Positions 34,916 through 49,587 of a stretch of DNA of 64,000 bases are shown here, one piece after another. Made by a program: the position numbers and the translations under genes. A model generated the notes under the pieces. It did not search any database. It saw only the letters and a program-made list of their open reading frames with translations, and had not been told where the DNA came from. Position 1 is the first letter of the stretch. Every line of letters begins with the position of its first letter. The stretch covers positions 248,001 to 312,000 of the forward strand of contig JAFEKR010000016.1 in the NCBI GenBank assembly GCA_019022495.1, in the 5' to 3' direction. This DNA is from Epichloe hybrida. Its lineage: Eukaryota; Ascomycota; Sordariomycetes; Hypocreales; Clavicipitaceae.

Positions 34916-36616
34916 TCTTCATTGGTTCAATCGTGGCCAAAGACCAGACCAAATTATGGGTCTGGCGCGATGCATGCAATGCGATTAGCTGCATTAATTT
35001 GCTATCCTCTCTTTTGCCTTATATATAGGTTTCGCTTACTTTCCTAGTATCTAGACTTTCCCTCTCTTTTTCCTCTTTCTTTCCTAGCTAATTTAATTAA
35101 CTATTATTAACTTTAATTATATAGGATTACCCTTATACTTACGTAGGACCTTAGTGTAACTAATACTAATTAGTAGTTAACTTTATAACTATAGATAAGC
35201 TAGGTATTATAAGAAAAGATATTTCTATAGATACTACTACTACTACCCTTTTTTATACTATAATAGTTATTATAGTAAAGAGGTATAACTATATAAGTAT
35301 ACTAAAGGAAAAGACTAGAATCCTAGTTATAAGCTTATTAAGCTTCTAAGGAATTAATTTATTAACCCTTAGGCTAAGGGATATAACTTTATTATATTTA
35401 TCTAGGATATTATTATTAATTATTAATTTTATTATCTATTATAAGAAAACTAACTAACTAACTAAATCTATTACTATAAGGTATTTATTTTAAACTTAAT
35501 GTTAAATAACCTTAGCTAAGCTAGCTAACACACTTATAAATTCCCTTTAATATATTACTTTCTAATAGACCTTTAATCTCTCCTTATAAGCATTTACTAC
35601 TTATTTTTTACCCCCTTTACTCTTAGTGCTATTTACCTTATGCTTATTAGTAAGAGAGAGAGATTACCTCCTTCCTTTCTTTTTATAAAAAATAAGAAGT
35701 AGTAAATCCTATTATTCCCTTATTACTTTTTCTATTATTTTCTAGTTACTTTTAGAACTTCTATTACTTTCTTTATCTTTATTAATTTATTTTTATTATT
35801 ACTTTTATTACTTCTACTGCTTTTTCTTTTATTTTTCCTATTTTTATAATCTTCTAATTTTATTAGAGTAATAATGCTCCTAAAATATAAAAGAAGAACC
35901 TTATGATAGTAATAGGTAAATATAGGAGCTTAATTAGTAGTAAAAATAATAAATTAGTAATATTTCTTTTATAGTTAAAGATAGTAAAGGAATTTAGACC
36001 TTCTATAAGAGCAAAGGCTACTAGTAATAGTAAGGCTTTAACTATTACCCCTAAAAGACCCTAAGAGTATAAGTTACCCTTATATCTTTAATAGCTTACT
36101 TATAACTTCTTTAGTAATTAGAAAGAATTTATTAAGCTAAATCTAGAGACTACTATATAGCTTAAGCTTAATAACTAGATTATAAGATTTATTAACCTTA
36201 GTAAGTATTAAGGTTAGAGAGATAATAACCTATAGGAATTATTCTAAGAAGACTTTAAAGGCTAGTCTAAAGATACCTTTAAAAGGGCTATAAAGGAAGT
36301 TATTAAAGAATTATATAATTCTTTATAAAATTATAGCGTTCTTATTAAGCAAGGCCTAGGATATTTAATCCTAGTATCCCTTAAAGAAGTGCTTTATTAA
36401 ACTTTAATACCTCTTTAGTTATAGGAGAGATTATAAGAGAGACTATAATCTTCTAAACCCCTAGAGCCTTAACACTAATAGCCCTAATAACCTACCCTAG
36501 AAATTTACCTTCCCTAACCCTAAAGACTACGTAAACCTTTATAAAAGCCCCTATAATAATTACTATTAAATTAATAGCTTTATCCTAATAATTGTTATTA
36601 ATAATAACTAGGGGAC

Positions 36617-37925
36617 TGTTAGTATCTACAGGATACCATTGACCTACGCGTAGGGTTTTCGGGGTGGACTAAAGTGCACGTAATTATTATATATTCTAGT
36701 CTATTAAAGCAAGCAAAAGAGGGATTAAATAGAAGCAAAGAGGGTACGCTATTTATTATAGGAAAAGGGGCCTTAATTAGGGTTATTAGCAAAGAGGTCA
36801 CATATGCTAACCCTAATCGCGGCGTGGTTAGGCTAGACATATGGGTCCGTAATGCAACGCGCCTACCTAATTAGAGGCGCGCACCCTTGTTAATATTATG
36901 CTTATTCTAACACTAGAAACTCTCTCTCTTTAACACGATTGTTAACGTATAATATTAATAAGAGAAGTAAACAGGAATTAAGGAATAAATAAGATTAAAT
37001 AATTTCTTATTCTCTAGTGCTTATTGTGTGATGTACTAGTGTAAATTAGGGGAGATATAGTTAAGGAGGTAAGATATAACTTATAGGTTAACTCCTCTTC
37101 TAATATCTTTAGTAGGGGAGGTGTGTTTATAATTAGAAGGAATGTCTTAGGTTCTAGATCCTTCTAGTTAATCTTAGTGTTTTACTATAATGTTAGTGGT
37201 AAATTAAGAGGTATAGGAAATAGAGAAATTATAGAGGTTTAAAGGATTACAAGTAAAGCTATTATCTTTGCCCCTTAGTGGGTTTAATTAAATAATTAAG
37301 GATAGGTTAGGTTAGTTACTAACTAGGCCTTAATTATTTAATAAACACGCTTCTAAGGGTTTGTTTATATAATAGACGCGCTAATTAAATAAATAAAGAT
37401 AGGTTAGGTTAGTTACTAACTAGGCCTTAATTAAGTTAATAAGCTTAGATTTAGTATAGAGCTAGTTATAGTTACTTAAGGTAAAAGGAGAGCTAGAATA
37501 TACTTCTTCCTTAGCATATTTAGTATCTTAGAGTAGCACTTCCTCTTTTATAAGGCAAGTCCTTAATACTAATACCTCTTCTATAAACCTTACTAATCTG
37601 TGGTATCTATAGAGATAACTACTAATTAGTGTTAGTATTTATAAAATACTATTAACCTATGTGTAGGGTTTTTAGGGTAGACTAAAGTGCACGTAATCAT
37701 TATATATTCTAGTCTATTAAAGCAAGTAAAAAAGGGATTAAATAGAAGCAAAGAGGGTGCGCTATTTATTATAGGAAAAGGGGCCTTAATCAGGGTTATT
37801 AGCGAAGAGGCTACATATACCAACCCTGATTGCGGCGCGGTTAGGCTGGATATGTGGGTCCGCGATATAACGCGCCCACCTAATCAGAGGCGCGCACCCT
37901 TGTTAATATCATGCTTGTTCTAACA
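36617..37925 (-). mobile_element. Short copia B: 1,309-bp internally deleted LTR element
   Basis: LTRs of 296 bp (36,617-36,912 and 37,630-37,925) start tgttagtatctaca and end ttctaaca. The duplication gggac is perfect (36,612-36,616 and 37,926-37,930). The interior matches only the two outer parts of the full-length B element at 50,164-56,442, joined at the direct repeat agattaaataatt. Everything between, including all gag-pol, is missing. A purine tract on the minus strand (aaagagagagag) lies next to the left LTR. It must move, if at all, with proteins from a full-length B. Confidence 0.88.
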
Positions 37926-39099
37926 GGGACTATTATTTATAATAAAATATACCTTTATAGTAATTTACCTCTGAAGATTAGATTATAAAGAAAATCTTAA
38001 AGCTTATAAAGATATATAAGGATAGTAATTACTATAGTAGGAAGCTATATAACTTCTTAATACTAAAGATTATACTCTTTAAAAATAAGTATAATAGAAT
38101 TAACCTTCCTTAAACGTATTATTAGAAGGCTTTCCTTATTATATTAATAGGTAATGCTAAATAATACTTCCTTAATTATCTCTTTAGGAATAACTATTCC
38201 TATAAAGAGATAATTACCTATATTTATTAACGCTTTAAGATAGAAAGTAACTAGTAATTCTATTACTACTAATAGAGTAATATAATATTAAAAAATATAA
38301 TTAAGAAGAACCCTAATAAAAGTAAGCTTAATTACCTTAAGATTATGTTATTAACCCTTAAGAAAATCCACAGAGAACTATACCTTACTAAAATAGTAAA
38401 TACTAAGCTTTATAAGTAAGCCTTAAATACTATAGCTAGTGTACTTAAATATTAGATAGTAAAATATATATACTCCCTAGGCTTTAAAAGTCTTACTAAA
38501 GACCTTTATAAGGTAATTACTATTATAGAATTAAATAAGAGGTTCTCCTAATACCTTTAGTACTAATAAGGAGACTCTCTAGAGGCTATATTTACTAATT
38601 ATTAGTATAGATAGTAATTATCCCCCTATAGTAAAGAAAGCTATTATAGATAAAGCCCTAGGCTAAGCACTAAGCGTTACTTTATATATAGTAAGAGTAG
38701 CTACTAGTTTTCTAATTACTTTACTAAAGAATATTAAAAGGAAAAGAACTAATAGTAAGCTAGTAAAATATATTATACACCCCTTTTAAAGAAAAGATTC
38801 TAGGTATTCCTTACCTCCTATAAAGGGTAGGATGATAATAAGCCTAATAAAGGCTTAGGTTAGAATTAGGAATTATATCTTTTAGCTTATATAGAAGCTA
38901 AAGATAATAATAATATAGAGGAGCTACTATTAATAGTATACCTAAGCATTATATAATTCTTCTGCTTTAGATTATAGACTAACTATAACGCTACTAATAT
39001 TAATATTCTTATAACCCTAAATAATTAAGCCTTCTAACACATATTCCTTAGGTAGGAGCTCTATAAGCTATAAGAGTATAATAAAGGCTTAATTTACTA

Positions 39100-42000
39100 T
39101 ATCTCTAAAGAATACTATTCTAAAGAGGTCTTTAAAGGGATTATGCCTAACACTAGCACTATAGGAAAGTTAACTATAGGAGAGGCATAAGTAAAGGCTT
39201 TATTAAGATTAATACCTTTATTAAAGGTAACCTTATATAAACCCTAAATTATTATATTTAGCGCTAGATTAGTAGTTATAAGAGAAATCCTTTATATACC
39301 TATAGAACTTAGAGAGCTTAAATTCTATATCCTTAATATAGCTACCCCCTTCCTCTTCTTAATTACTAATATAAATAAAATATAAGTTAAGATTAATAAC
39401 CTTGCTAATATACTTATCTAAGGTAATAAGACTATACCTATTATGCGATAATAGGGCTATTCTTAGTGGTTACTAGAGGTAAGAGAAATAGTTGCCTTTT
39501 ACCTTTTAGAAGGAGATATCTATTAATTATATTATTAACTTAGTTACCTTTCTATTTAATAACTTATAAAAATTCTTTACTAAGCTAGTTATAAAGTTAA
39601 ATACTAGGTAATTAAGGAATTAACTAAAGTTTACTACTATTACTAAATATATAGAAAAGCCCCTAGTTAATTTAAGTTTATAATTAAAGATAACTACAAA
39701 TTTAACTACAAGATTATTATTAATATTATATAAATTAATAGCTAACTAGTACTTTATATTATTAATTTAGTAATATTATTTTAAGTAGCCTAATTCCTTA
39801 ATCTAAGGAAGTAAAAAGCTTAAGATATCTAGGACACTATCTGCAAATATTAGATTAATACTTATCTTAGACCTCTAGAATAGATTATATATAACGCTAG
39901 TAATAACTTCGCTTCCGCTAAGTTTAAGCACTATACTTAACTAATATTAATTAAGACTAATAAGATACTAATTAAAGCCTATAATAGCATTAGAAAGGTT
40001 AAGAGATATTATGGACCTCTATGCTAAGCTTATAATATTATTATAGACTTAATTAGGATAGAACTTACACTAGAGTAATACCTTTAAATAGCTATTAAAG
40101 TAATTAATAACTCTATAGGCCTAAATAGTATTATCCTAACCTTACTAGTCTTTAGAGGCTACCTATAAATAATAGATAAGTTATTACTAAGTATCTTTAT
40201 TATTTAATATACTAAAGTAATTTATAAAGCTACTAATAAAGTCCACTACTATCTAGCTTTATAGTAGGTTTATAATACCCTTAAAGTCTAGAATAGCCCT
40301 AATATAGCGCCTATATATTAGTTACCCCTATAGGCTAATATATATATATAAAGAGAGAAGGGTAGCTAGTATAGCCCTTATAAGCTACTTACTACTAATA
40401 AAGAGATTTATATAATTAATATACCTTATAGCCTAGTAAAGTTTTACTCTATAGTAGTAAAGCCTTACTATAAAGACTTATATATTATAGAGGGACTAGA
40501 GTAGTAGGAGATAAAGCTTAATAATATAGAGGAAGAAGTAACTATATAACTAAATACTACTACTAGAAGAGATCCCCTAATAGAAAAAGGTAAAGAGCTA
40601 TAGGCACTAGCTAAGAGAAAATAAGGGAGACTAAGAAAGGCCCTTATAGCCCTAAGAAGAACATTAGCCTAATTTAGCTTTATATACTTATAAACAAAGA
40701 TTAGGAGAAGGCCTTTATTTAAGAAGCTATAGCTAGAGGGATACTAAATATAGTATTCCTTATAGTAAAGGAAAAGGCTAATTAGAACCTTACTCTTTAA
40801 CTCTACTAAGAAGGGAAGATTATAACCCTAGAAAAACCCTTTAAGTAATCTAATTAAGCTAAGATTAATACTTTATAAGCTTGCGATATATTTAAATTCG
40901 TTAAGTATAACCTAGCGAAGTATAGAGGTTATAGAATCTTTGATTCTTATATAGTTAGAGAGATTAAAGGCAAAGGAATAGACTTACTATCCAAGAAATC
41001 CTGCCTTATTATATAAGGCTATAATAACAAAGGAAAGGAATTTATCCTAACGTAATTACTAACAATTTAATAAGCAAGCTAATAACTTATTATAGCTATT
41101 GCTTTATTATTAAGAAAAAGAGGCATTTACCTTTGGATTCGCAATATTACATAAGCCTACACTTAATTGCATATAGTGCTAACGAGGCTAATTATTATAA
41201 GATTACTAAAGCAAATTACATATCTCTTTCTAGAAGGGACTGTAATTAAATTAATTAGACCTCTTTACAGGATTATAAAGGCTAGAACCTACTAATAAGT
41301 AATATACTTCTATTACTATAGGGATAACCTTAATATAACAACCTTAACCTATAATCCCTGCTTATTAATTATAGCCCTAAATAATAAGAATCTCTTTAGT
41401 ATTATTAGAATATAAACTAATAATATATTAGGCCTAAGTAATAATAACTTCTTCTAAAAAGAAAAGAAAGAGCTCTAGAAGGCTAATTTTATAGCTAAAG
41501 AAAAGCAATAATTAACCGCTAAGAATCCCCTTATCTTTAATAGTTATATCTTAACCTAGAACACTAATAACTTACTAATATTAACCTAGAAAGGCTAGAG
41601 TTAGAAGATTAAGGAAGTTAATTCTTAATCCCTAATAGTAAAGCAAGACTACGTGGAATAATAAGCCTAAGGAAGCTATATTATAACTATATATTAACTA
41701 GAAGCTTCCTATAACTTATTAATTATAGCTTAATACTAAGAACCCTTAGGGGAAGATATTATATACCTTAATAAACACCTTAAGTAGTAGATTAAGAATT
41801 AATAACACAGACTATAATATATTCCTTTAGTTCTTAAGGAGGCGAAGCTCTTTATGTTTATAGATAAATTGCTTGCTAATAATAAGAATCTAAGCTTATA
41901 GATTAGATACGTGATTATAATTAGCAATAAGATAATACAAGATAATAATACCTTTATTATAAAAGGTAATATTATTACGTATAGCTTAACAAAGAGCAAG

Positions 42001-42383
42001 AGAGTTACTTGTAATGCGCTTGCCTCTGAGTTATATAGTATGGTTTAAGGCGTAAATATTGCTTACGTGATTTCTATAACTTTATATTAGATTACGGATT
42101 AATTAAAGATGCCTTAAATTCCTATAATTCTTTATACTAATTCTTTTTTATTATATAAATATCTTATAAAGCTAGGAACTATAAAGGAGAAGAGACTAAT
42201 AATTAATATTATAGCTTTTCGTTAATTATATAAGAGGCATGAGATTTACGAAGTCAGGTGGATTAATAGCAACGATAATCTAGCGAATATGATAATAAAA
42301 GTATTACTAAATTTATTACTTTTCTCTTTAATTAATTTAAATAAATTAATAATTTATGTTAAAGAATAGGTAAAGAGACTTAT
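39100..42383 (+). pseudogene. Copia A pol remnant (integrase to RNase H)
   Basis: Reading through stops shows an integrase region near 39.6-40.1 kb and, after RT remnants near 41.0-41.7 kb, the copia RNase H from 41,838: EAKLFMFIDKLLANNKNLSL, then TKSKRVTCNALASELYSMV, and ILYTNSFLLYKYLIKLG, where the usual Asp in the YTDS motif reads Asn. It ends at the hA1 insertion (42,392), followed by the element's 3' tail at 49,917-50,099. Not translatable. Confidence 0.65.
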
Positions 42384-44135
42384 AATATTAGCAGAGCTTT
42401 GCATGTAGTGTAGTATTTGTAGTATTTTGGCTTTCGATGTAGTATGTAGTGTAGTAGTTTGTAGTGTAGTGTAGTATATAGTGTAGTGTAGTAAATACTA
42501 CACTACACTACAAATACTACAAATGTAGTATTAGTAAAAAAAAAAGTGGGTACTTTTATTATCTTATAATATTCCTTAGATTTTTCTCAATTAGCTTAAT
42601 ATTAGCCTTTCTTTTTATTATAATTTAGTTATTTAGTTATAAATTTTTAAAGTTTAGGCTTATTTAAACTATTAAGCTAATAATAGGTATAGGGTTACTA
42701 AAGATGAACTATTTTAGTATTTATATATAGCCTTATTCTTTTACTAAATATTAAGGGTCTTTATGTTTTTATAGCTTTTTTCTTAGATTTACTATTTAAT
42801 TTTAGTATTTTTTTTATCTTTTAATCCAAGATTTACCCTAAATAAATTATTTATTATTATATAAAAATAAGATATTAAATATAATAATAATATATTTAAA
42901 TAAATAAGACTTTTATTATAAAAATAATATTTTAATATATTTAGTAAGAGGTTCTTTAGTAGTATAACTATTTTATTTAAATTAAAACTAATTATATTAA
43001 GTTTTTAGGTTTTTAAGGTTAAAGAAAATTAAAAAACTGTAAAAAAGCTATAATAATAAAGCTATAATATTTTTTAGGATATTAAAATATAAATTAAATT
43101 AATTTCTCTTAATTATTTAATATATAAAGAAATAAGCTTTAAAACTAGGTTTAATTATTAATACTATTCTTAGCTTACTTTCTTAGTTAAATAGTTTTTT
43201 CTAAAAGTAAGTCTAAAGTAAGTTTAAAGTGGGTTTAAAGTGGGGTTATTTAGTTATATCTCTTACTTAGTTATAACTTTTATAGTTTTTTATAATCTAG
43301 TCCTATAAAAAGAAAATATTAACAAAAGTGGGTCTAAAGTGGGTCTATTTAATTATACCTCTTACTTTTATAGTTTTTTGTAATATAGTCTTAGAAAAGA
43401 AGGGATTTATAAAAGTGGGTCTAAAGTGGGTCTATTTAATTATACCTCTTACTTAATTTTATAACTTTTATAGTTTTTTATAATATAGTCTTAGAAAAGA
43501 AGGGATTTATAAAAGTGGGTCCAAAGTGGGTCTATTTAATTATATCTCTTACTTAATTTTATTACTTTTATAGTTTTTATAACATAGTCTTAGAAAAGAA
43601 GGGATTTATAAAAGTGGATCTAAAAGTAGGTCTATTTAATTATACTTGTTACTTAGTTATAGCTTTTCTAGTTTTTATAATCTAGTTCTATAAAAGAAAA
43701 TATTAATAAAAGTGGGTCTAAAGTAGGTCTTGTTAGATATATCTTTTATTTATTACTAGCTTTTATACTTTTTTTATAATCTAGTTAAAGAAAAAAGAGA
43801 TATTAAAGTTTATTATTATTATTATTACTATTATAGCTAAAGTACTAGTACTAGCTATATAGAAAGCTAACTAAGGTAAATAATATATTTTTACTATTAT
43901 TATTTTAAATATTATTTTAAAAAAACATAAGAAAGAAAAGTATTTTATTTTACTAATATTTTTATAAACCTTAAAATACTAAATAACTAAAAAGTGAAGC
44001 TTTTTCTATAGTAATTTACTAATACTTACTAATGTTTTTATTTAAGTTATTTATTTATTATTTAAACTTAATTAAACTTTAACACTTATAATATTATAAA
44101 GTAATAAAAGCTATTCTTACTTATTCTAAGTAATT

Positions 44136-44320
44136 TTAAGCTATTTTAAGCTATCCTAAGCTATTCTAAGCTAGTATAAGCTATTATAAGCTAGTATAAG
44201 CTATTATAAGCTATTATAAGCTATTATAAGCTATTATAAGCTATTATAAGCTATTATAAGCTATTATAAGCTATTATAAGCTATTATAAGCTATATAAGC
44301 TAGTATAAGCTATTATATTA
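44136..44320. repeat. aagctattat minisatellite in hA1
   Basis: A run of 10-bp units, degenerate on the left and near-perfect on the right. It is homologous to the array at 12,501-12,700 of hA2. Confidence 0.8.
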
Positions 44321-45599
44321 TTAAAAAATTCAAAATACTACAAATACTACAAAATACTACAAATACTACATGTAGTAGAAAAATTTCATTGTAGTGTAGT
44401 ATGTAGTATAGTTGTCAGGTAGGGGTGTAAATAGATGATGAAAAGTGTTTAATTTTTTGATCAATTAGAGGTGCAGATGGCAGCCGACTTTTGTACCTAA
44501 AAGGTACACAGTGCGCTATGGTAATAACTAGTCTATAGAGGTACTTCTAATACATTCGTCTCCACTGATGTCTTATCCTAGTTAATGCGCGCTCCTTGCC
44601 TACATATCTAATGCTTTAGGGAGCTCTTCCTAATATACCCCCCATAGCTAAGATATCTATTAAAGCTAATGATCTAAGGCGTAGGAAGAGATTGTGAATA
44701 ATCTCTGGTGTTGTGATTAGGCGGGAATCTCCCTTATGCTAATTCTATAGTAGAAGTCCCTATGTATTTAACCTAATAGAGGCTTTGTGAAGCTATCTGC
44801 AGGCATCTTAGAGGTCTTTATCTAATTTACCTTAATATTGCTTATTACACACTACTCTTGAATCTATATCTGATTTATATTAAGGTGCTTAAGGCTAGTT
44901 TAAAGCTTTCCTTCTGTATATTTAGTGATCTAGATTGTTTACTTATTATTGCACTAGATGATTAAGAGTGGTGGAACATGTACGTTAATATCACGAAGTA
45001 GCCTACTAAGAGAAATGCGCTCTTTTGCACTGTAATTCAGGGTAAAGAGCTCTACTTTTGTGCTTAAAGTCATCACGTGATGTTACCTTCTAGACTTCTA
45101 ATTAATCATAGCACTATACATAATAAAGATGTAGCCTTGCGTTAACTTCTAGGTCTTAGGATTATTACTAAGTAAAGCATCTGTGCTAGAAAACAACGTA
45201 TTAAAGCTATCTGCGCCTGAATATCGTAAGCAAAACTTCTTTGTGTTCTAAGCGTATAATAGAGCGCCCTATGCTAGCTTGATGTGCTTTGCTAACGGAT
45301 TTATTATAAAAGAGGCTAGCTTTGAAGCTGTAAACGCCGTATTAGGTCTTCTGATGATGCAAAGGTACACCAAAGAGCTTATAATCGCTCTATAGTAGCT
45401 GATTTCTTTGTCTAAAGCTTTGTTGTTATTTAGGTAGATTGTGGCCGTTAGGAGAGGAGCTGTAATTAAGCTCTTTAACTTGTTATTAACAATGTTAGGA
45501 ATGAACTTCTAAGCGATCTTTCAAATGTACGATTCCTGTGATAACCACATCTCTTTGGTTTCGCGATTTCTAATAATTTCGATGCCTAGGAATTACTTT

Positions 45600-46350
45600 A
45601 ATTCACCTTGGTCCTTGATGTCTAGGCTGTTTATTAATTGCTTATGTAATTCTTTGAATTCTGCTTTAGATTCGTTAGGGTAAAGCACTATAATATTATC
45701 TATATAGAAAAACAGGATAAAATCATCCTTTGTAAAGATATATAGGTCTTCTTTCCCTTAGATAAAGCTAAGCTCCAAAAGGAATCTCTTTAAATAAAGA
45801 AACTATTATCAGGGAGCTTCCCGTAGCCTGTATAATACTCTGATTATCTTCTAGAGATAACCTTTCGCGTTTGTACCCTCTGGGGGTTTGTAGAAAACAG
45901 GTTCTTTGAGTTCTGTGTGTGGGAAGGCATTCCGAATATTGTATTGTTAAGTATTAAGATTATTAGCACAACAAACCGCGAGTAGCATTCGTAGAGATTG
46001 AGAAGCGAGCGTTGCGGTGTAGTTATTAAGGTTATCCTTTGGTTGTTAATTGCCTTGTACTACTATTTAAGCCTTGAACTCTATAACTATGCCCTTTTTA
46101 TTAGTTTTGTATTTGAAAACCTAGCTAAGGTTAATAATTTCCTTATACTTATTAGGATTAATTAGTTTCTTAGGTATATCCTCCTAGTAGTTTAAGGATA
46201 GAAGCTTTGAAAGCTCCTTTGTAATCGCTTCCTTCTAGTGGTCGTGATATGGTGATGCTATCGCCTAGCGATAATAGGCAGGTTCTAGAGGCATATCTTT
46301 AATACGTAAATTATGCTAAGTTCCTTAGAATACTACAGAGAAAGCAGAAG
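45600..46350 (-). pseudogene. Copia C1 reverse transcriptase remnant
   Basis: The minus strand reads the copia RT blocks with stops between them: VFKYKTNKKGIVIEFKA, AFPHTELKEPVFYKPPEGTN, and ILFFYIDNIIVLYPNESKAE at about 45,715-45,650. The catalytic YxDD reads YIDN (second Asp to Asn), a G-to-A change of the type RIP makes on the opposite strand. The enzyme would be dead even without the stops. Confidence 0.7.
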
Positions 46351-47668
46351 AAAACTGTGCTTACCTAGCTTTCCTTAAATCCTTTTGTTAATGTTTTCTA
46401 GTTATAATGTTATTTAGATTAATGCCGTTATCGCGTGGACCGCGATTCTCCACATTCTTACCACTCTTAGTAGTAATTTCGCTAGTCTCCGTGGTAGTCT
46501 CTGCGTGTTTAGCTGTTGCGTTACTTATAAATTTATTAATCTTATGAAACAGCGTATTATTACCTTATACCTAAAGCTCTATGTTCTCTATAGTAACTAG
46601 CGCCTTATAAGAAGAGTTAGGAGGGGTTAAAAGAGCACTAATATAGCCGCTTTCTTGCCCTAATGTGTAAGGTGGTGTTTTTGCTTTAAACTGATTGTTT
46701 TCTTGCTCTATAACTAAGGGCTAGAAGTTGTGATTCTCCTCTTCTAGGTCTATTCCTATGAGGTCTTGACTAATTTCTTTATTAAGGTCTTTAGCTTTAA
46801 GCTCTTTAAGCAGCGTGATTGTTAATATCTTCTCTGTCTGGGCTAATTCGATCTCTTCTTCTAGTTTGAAGAATAAAGCCTCATCGAACCGTACACACGC
46901 TAATATAATAACCTTACGATTATGAAGGGTTAGAACCTAGATAATATACTGAGATTTACCCTTGTAACCTATGAGGTATCCGATGTGAGCTTTCTACTCT
47001 AACTGAGGGATTAAGTTATTTGATTTGATGTGCTCTAGGGCTTTTGTTGTTATAGGAAACGCTTTATATCCGTAAGCTTAGAGGTGTGAAATTAAGGGCT
47101 TTTAGGTCTCTAATATCTGCGAATAGGCAGGGACGGTTTTCCTAGCCTAATTCCACTAAAGTTTGTATAGTGTGATCCATTTCCTGTGATGCTTAAAAGG
47201 CGTTTGATTTAATAGATAAACTGCTATGTTAAAGATCTTATTATGGAGTTCCAATAGGAATCTAGCCTCTAGACTTAATATACGGGCCTTCTGCTTAACC
47301 ACGCCCCTAGATCTCTTTGCCTTACTATTCTAACTAGGTGTTAAGGGAGCTGAATTATAGACCACAATGCCCGCGAGGACTATCTTGTCCTTTATGTTCT
47401 CTGTGAAGAGAGCCTTTTTAATATCGCTATGTAAAAATCATAGCTAAACCCTAAATTAAGTGCTTAGAAACGCTGCTATTATACGGAAACTATTATAAAT
47501 CCTGTCCTTTAATTTAAATGAGTAGAAGAATCGCATTAAGGTTGTAAGGCATGTAAAAACACACTAATACCTATTGCTATTCTAACAAGGAGAGTTATAG
47601 TACTCTAGATTAACTAAAAGCCTGTAACCTAGTCCTTAAGGAAGCCCTTTAGGTGTAACCTACGATCT

Positions 47669-48031
47669 CTAGCGCTTAGCTTTACCTATAGCATAGATCT
47701 CACACTCTATAAGCTCTAGTCCTGTTAATTTAACGCCTAAAGTCGCGTTCGTAAGCTCTACAAAAGCCCTTTTGCCTAGATAACCACTTCTATAATGCCA
47801 GAGATTTACATCTTCTCTTATAGGTGGCCTAGGAGTTTTGCTTAATATAGTGTTAGCCTCTTTTAGGTTTTCTAATAGCTTTAAAAGCACATGAAGCTCG
47901 TTGATATTGTGTACCCTAGCCATAGGCTGATTTCCTCTGTAGAGAAATCCCTTCTTTTGATTCCAGAAGATGCCTGCCTTCATTATAATTGTCGCTGATA
48001 CTAGATTAACGTGGAATTTAGGAATAAACAA
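47669..48031 (-). pseudogene. Copia C1 gag-pre-integrase fragment (open 120 codons)
   Basis: An open stretch of the polyprotein: MFIPKFHVNLVSATIIMKAG (protease end to pre-integrase), GIFWNQKKGFLYRGNQPMARV, then NLWHYRSGYLGKRAFVELT. The HHCC-type zinc site of the integrase N-terminus is partly present: the usual LWHxRxGH reads LWHYRSGY (His to Tyr, a C-to-T change) and the C-x2-C reads C-x2-Y (CEIYAIG; Cys to Tyr, a G-to-A change). Part of a polyprotein, not a separate gene. Confidence 0.7.
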
Positions 48032-48499
48032 AGCTAATTCTAATACAATAGTTCTCGCTCCTTGTGATATAGGATCTGTGACGGATATGCTTACAGGCCC
48101 TTAACCTAAAGCTATATAGATTATGCCGCTAGCCTTAACCTCTGTTACTACATCCTTATTGAATTCAGATTGTTTAAACTATTAGATATTATTAAAGATA
48201 TGAACGTTTGCTCTAGAGTTATAGAGGACTATGTTCCTTCTTGATTTTGAGTTATTCCTAGTGTTTAATGAATTTGCGCTTTCCTTTGATAATTCCGCGC
48301 GTTTAAAGCGTATGAATAATGATATATTAGCTGACTTTTCGCCTGGAGTAATAGCCACTAAGTTGTTTATAGGGTTTTACAAAGGCATAATAATCTTATT
48401 ACCCTTCTTCTCTGGCTTCTAATTTATAGCCTTTGATTTCTCCTGTGGGTTAGCCTTAAGATACTTCTTAATGTTCTCTTTAGAGTTCTTCCTAACTTC

Positions 48500-48736
48500 C
48501 TAGTTCTTTAGAGTAGCTTTTAGCTTGTAGAGAGCCTTAAACGAATTATAGGATTCCCACCACTTTAAGGCATCCTTTACGTTGTGATTTATATATCTAG
48601 GGCACTTAGGCCTCTCTGGCTTTATTAAATTATTTAATCTATTACTTATGAGAGCATTAGTAGTCTTTAGTTCCTTTAGCAGGGCCTTATAGTCCTTTTT
48701 AAACTTGGCGATGGCTTTAATTAAGCTTGTTTTCAT
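48500..48736 (-). pseudogene. Copia C1 gag fragment (open 78 codons)
   Basis: Lys/Asn-rich open piece, KTSLIKAIAKFKKDYKALLK onward, with CPRYINHNVKDALKWWESYN. Continuous with the capsid-like part to its right after one or more stops. The composition suggests the capsid/nucleocapsid boundary. Confidence 0.55.
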
Positions 48737-49587
48737 CCCTTTGTTAAGCAGGTTATTTTACTTCTTCTAAAATAACTTATATTTGCTTTAAAGAGGCGTA
48801 ATAAACTTATATAGCATTATCTCTTTGGTCTATTAGGTCCCTAGGTCTAGATAATTTCTCTAAAGTACTTCGATTATCACAGCCCACTTATACTAATTGC
48901 GGGTACCTTTAGCTTATAAATAATTGTTTAAACAGTTCTCCGTAAGGATTAGTATCTTCTTTGTGTTTAGCTTATACTACTTATAAAGAAGCAAGAGTAT
49001 CCTTTGGATATAATGTTAAATAGACTCCTTCTCCTTAACCTTAGTGTTAAAGTTAAGGGAATCTTAAATATTCTTTAAAAGGGTCTTATAAATATATTCT
49101 CTGATCTTTGGCATCTGTTTGGCTAGATTATAATACTTTGTAAGCTTAAATTAAAGCTCCTTGCATTTGAAATTAAAGCGGTCCTTCGTATCTTTGTATG
49201 CTAGCTTCTAATCCTTAAGAGCATTAGGGTTATTGTCCGTAATCTCTGGTCTCTAACCCCTCTATGGGTACGTAGGCATCGTAGGTTCTTTAAGTGATTT
49301 AACCTTATTTAGGTTAATATACTCCTAGACCCTATAGGATTCCGCGTAATTCTTAATCTACGCAAACCACTTAATCTAGTCCTTCTCTAATAATAACACC
49401 ACATTTGGAGTTTCTTTAGATATGTTAAAGGGGAATACACTATACAAGGGAAGTGTAGGATGTGTTAATTAACTATTGATTAATATAACAAGGGTGTTTA
49501 TCTCGTGATATTCGCAAGCGTTGATTCAATTGATCTAACGGAGCTTAATAACCTTAAAGATAATAACAAATTTGGCAATAGAAGCCA

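Noticed and set aside
36619..36840. Similar 60-83-residue ORFs at 36,619, 37,632 and 56,149
   Set aside because: They are copies of the copia B LTR; the repeated ORF reflects LTR sequence identity, not a gene.
48231..48422. 63-codon plus-strand ORF
   Set aside because: Antisense to the copia C1 gag/protease region.
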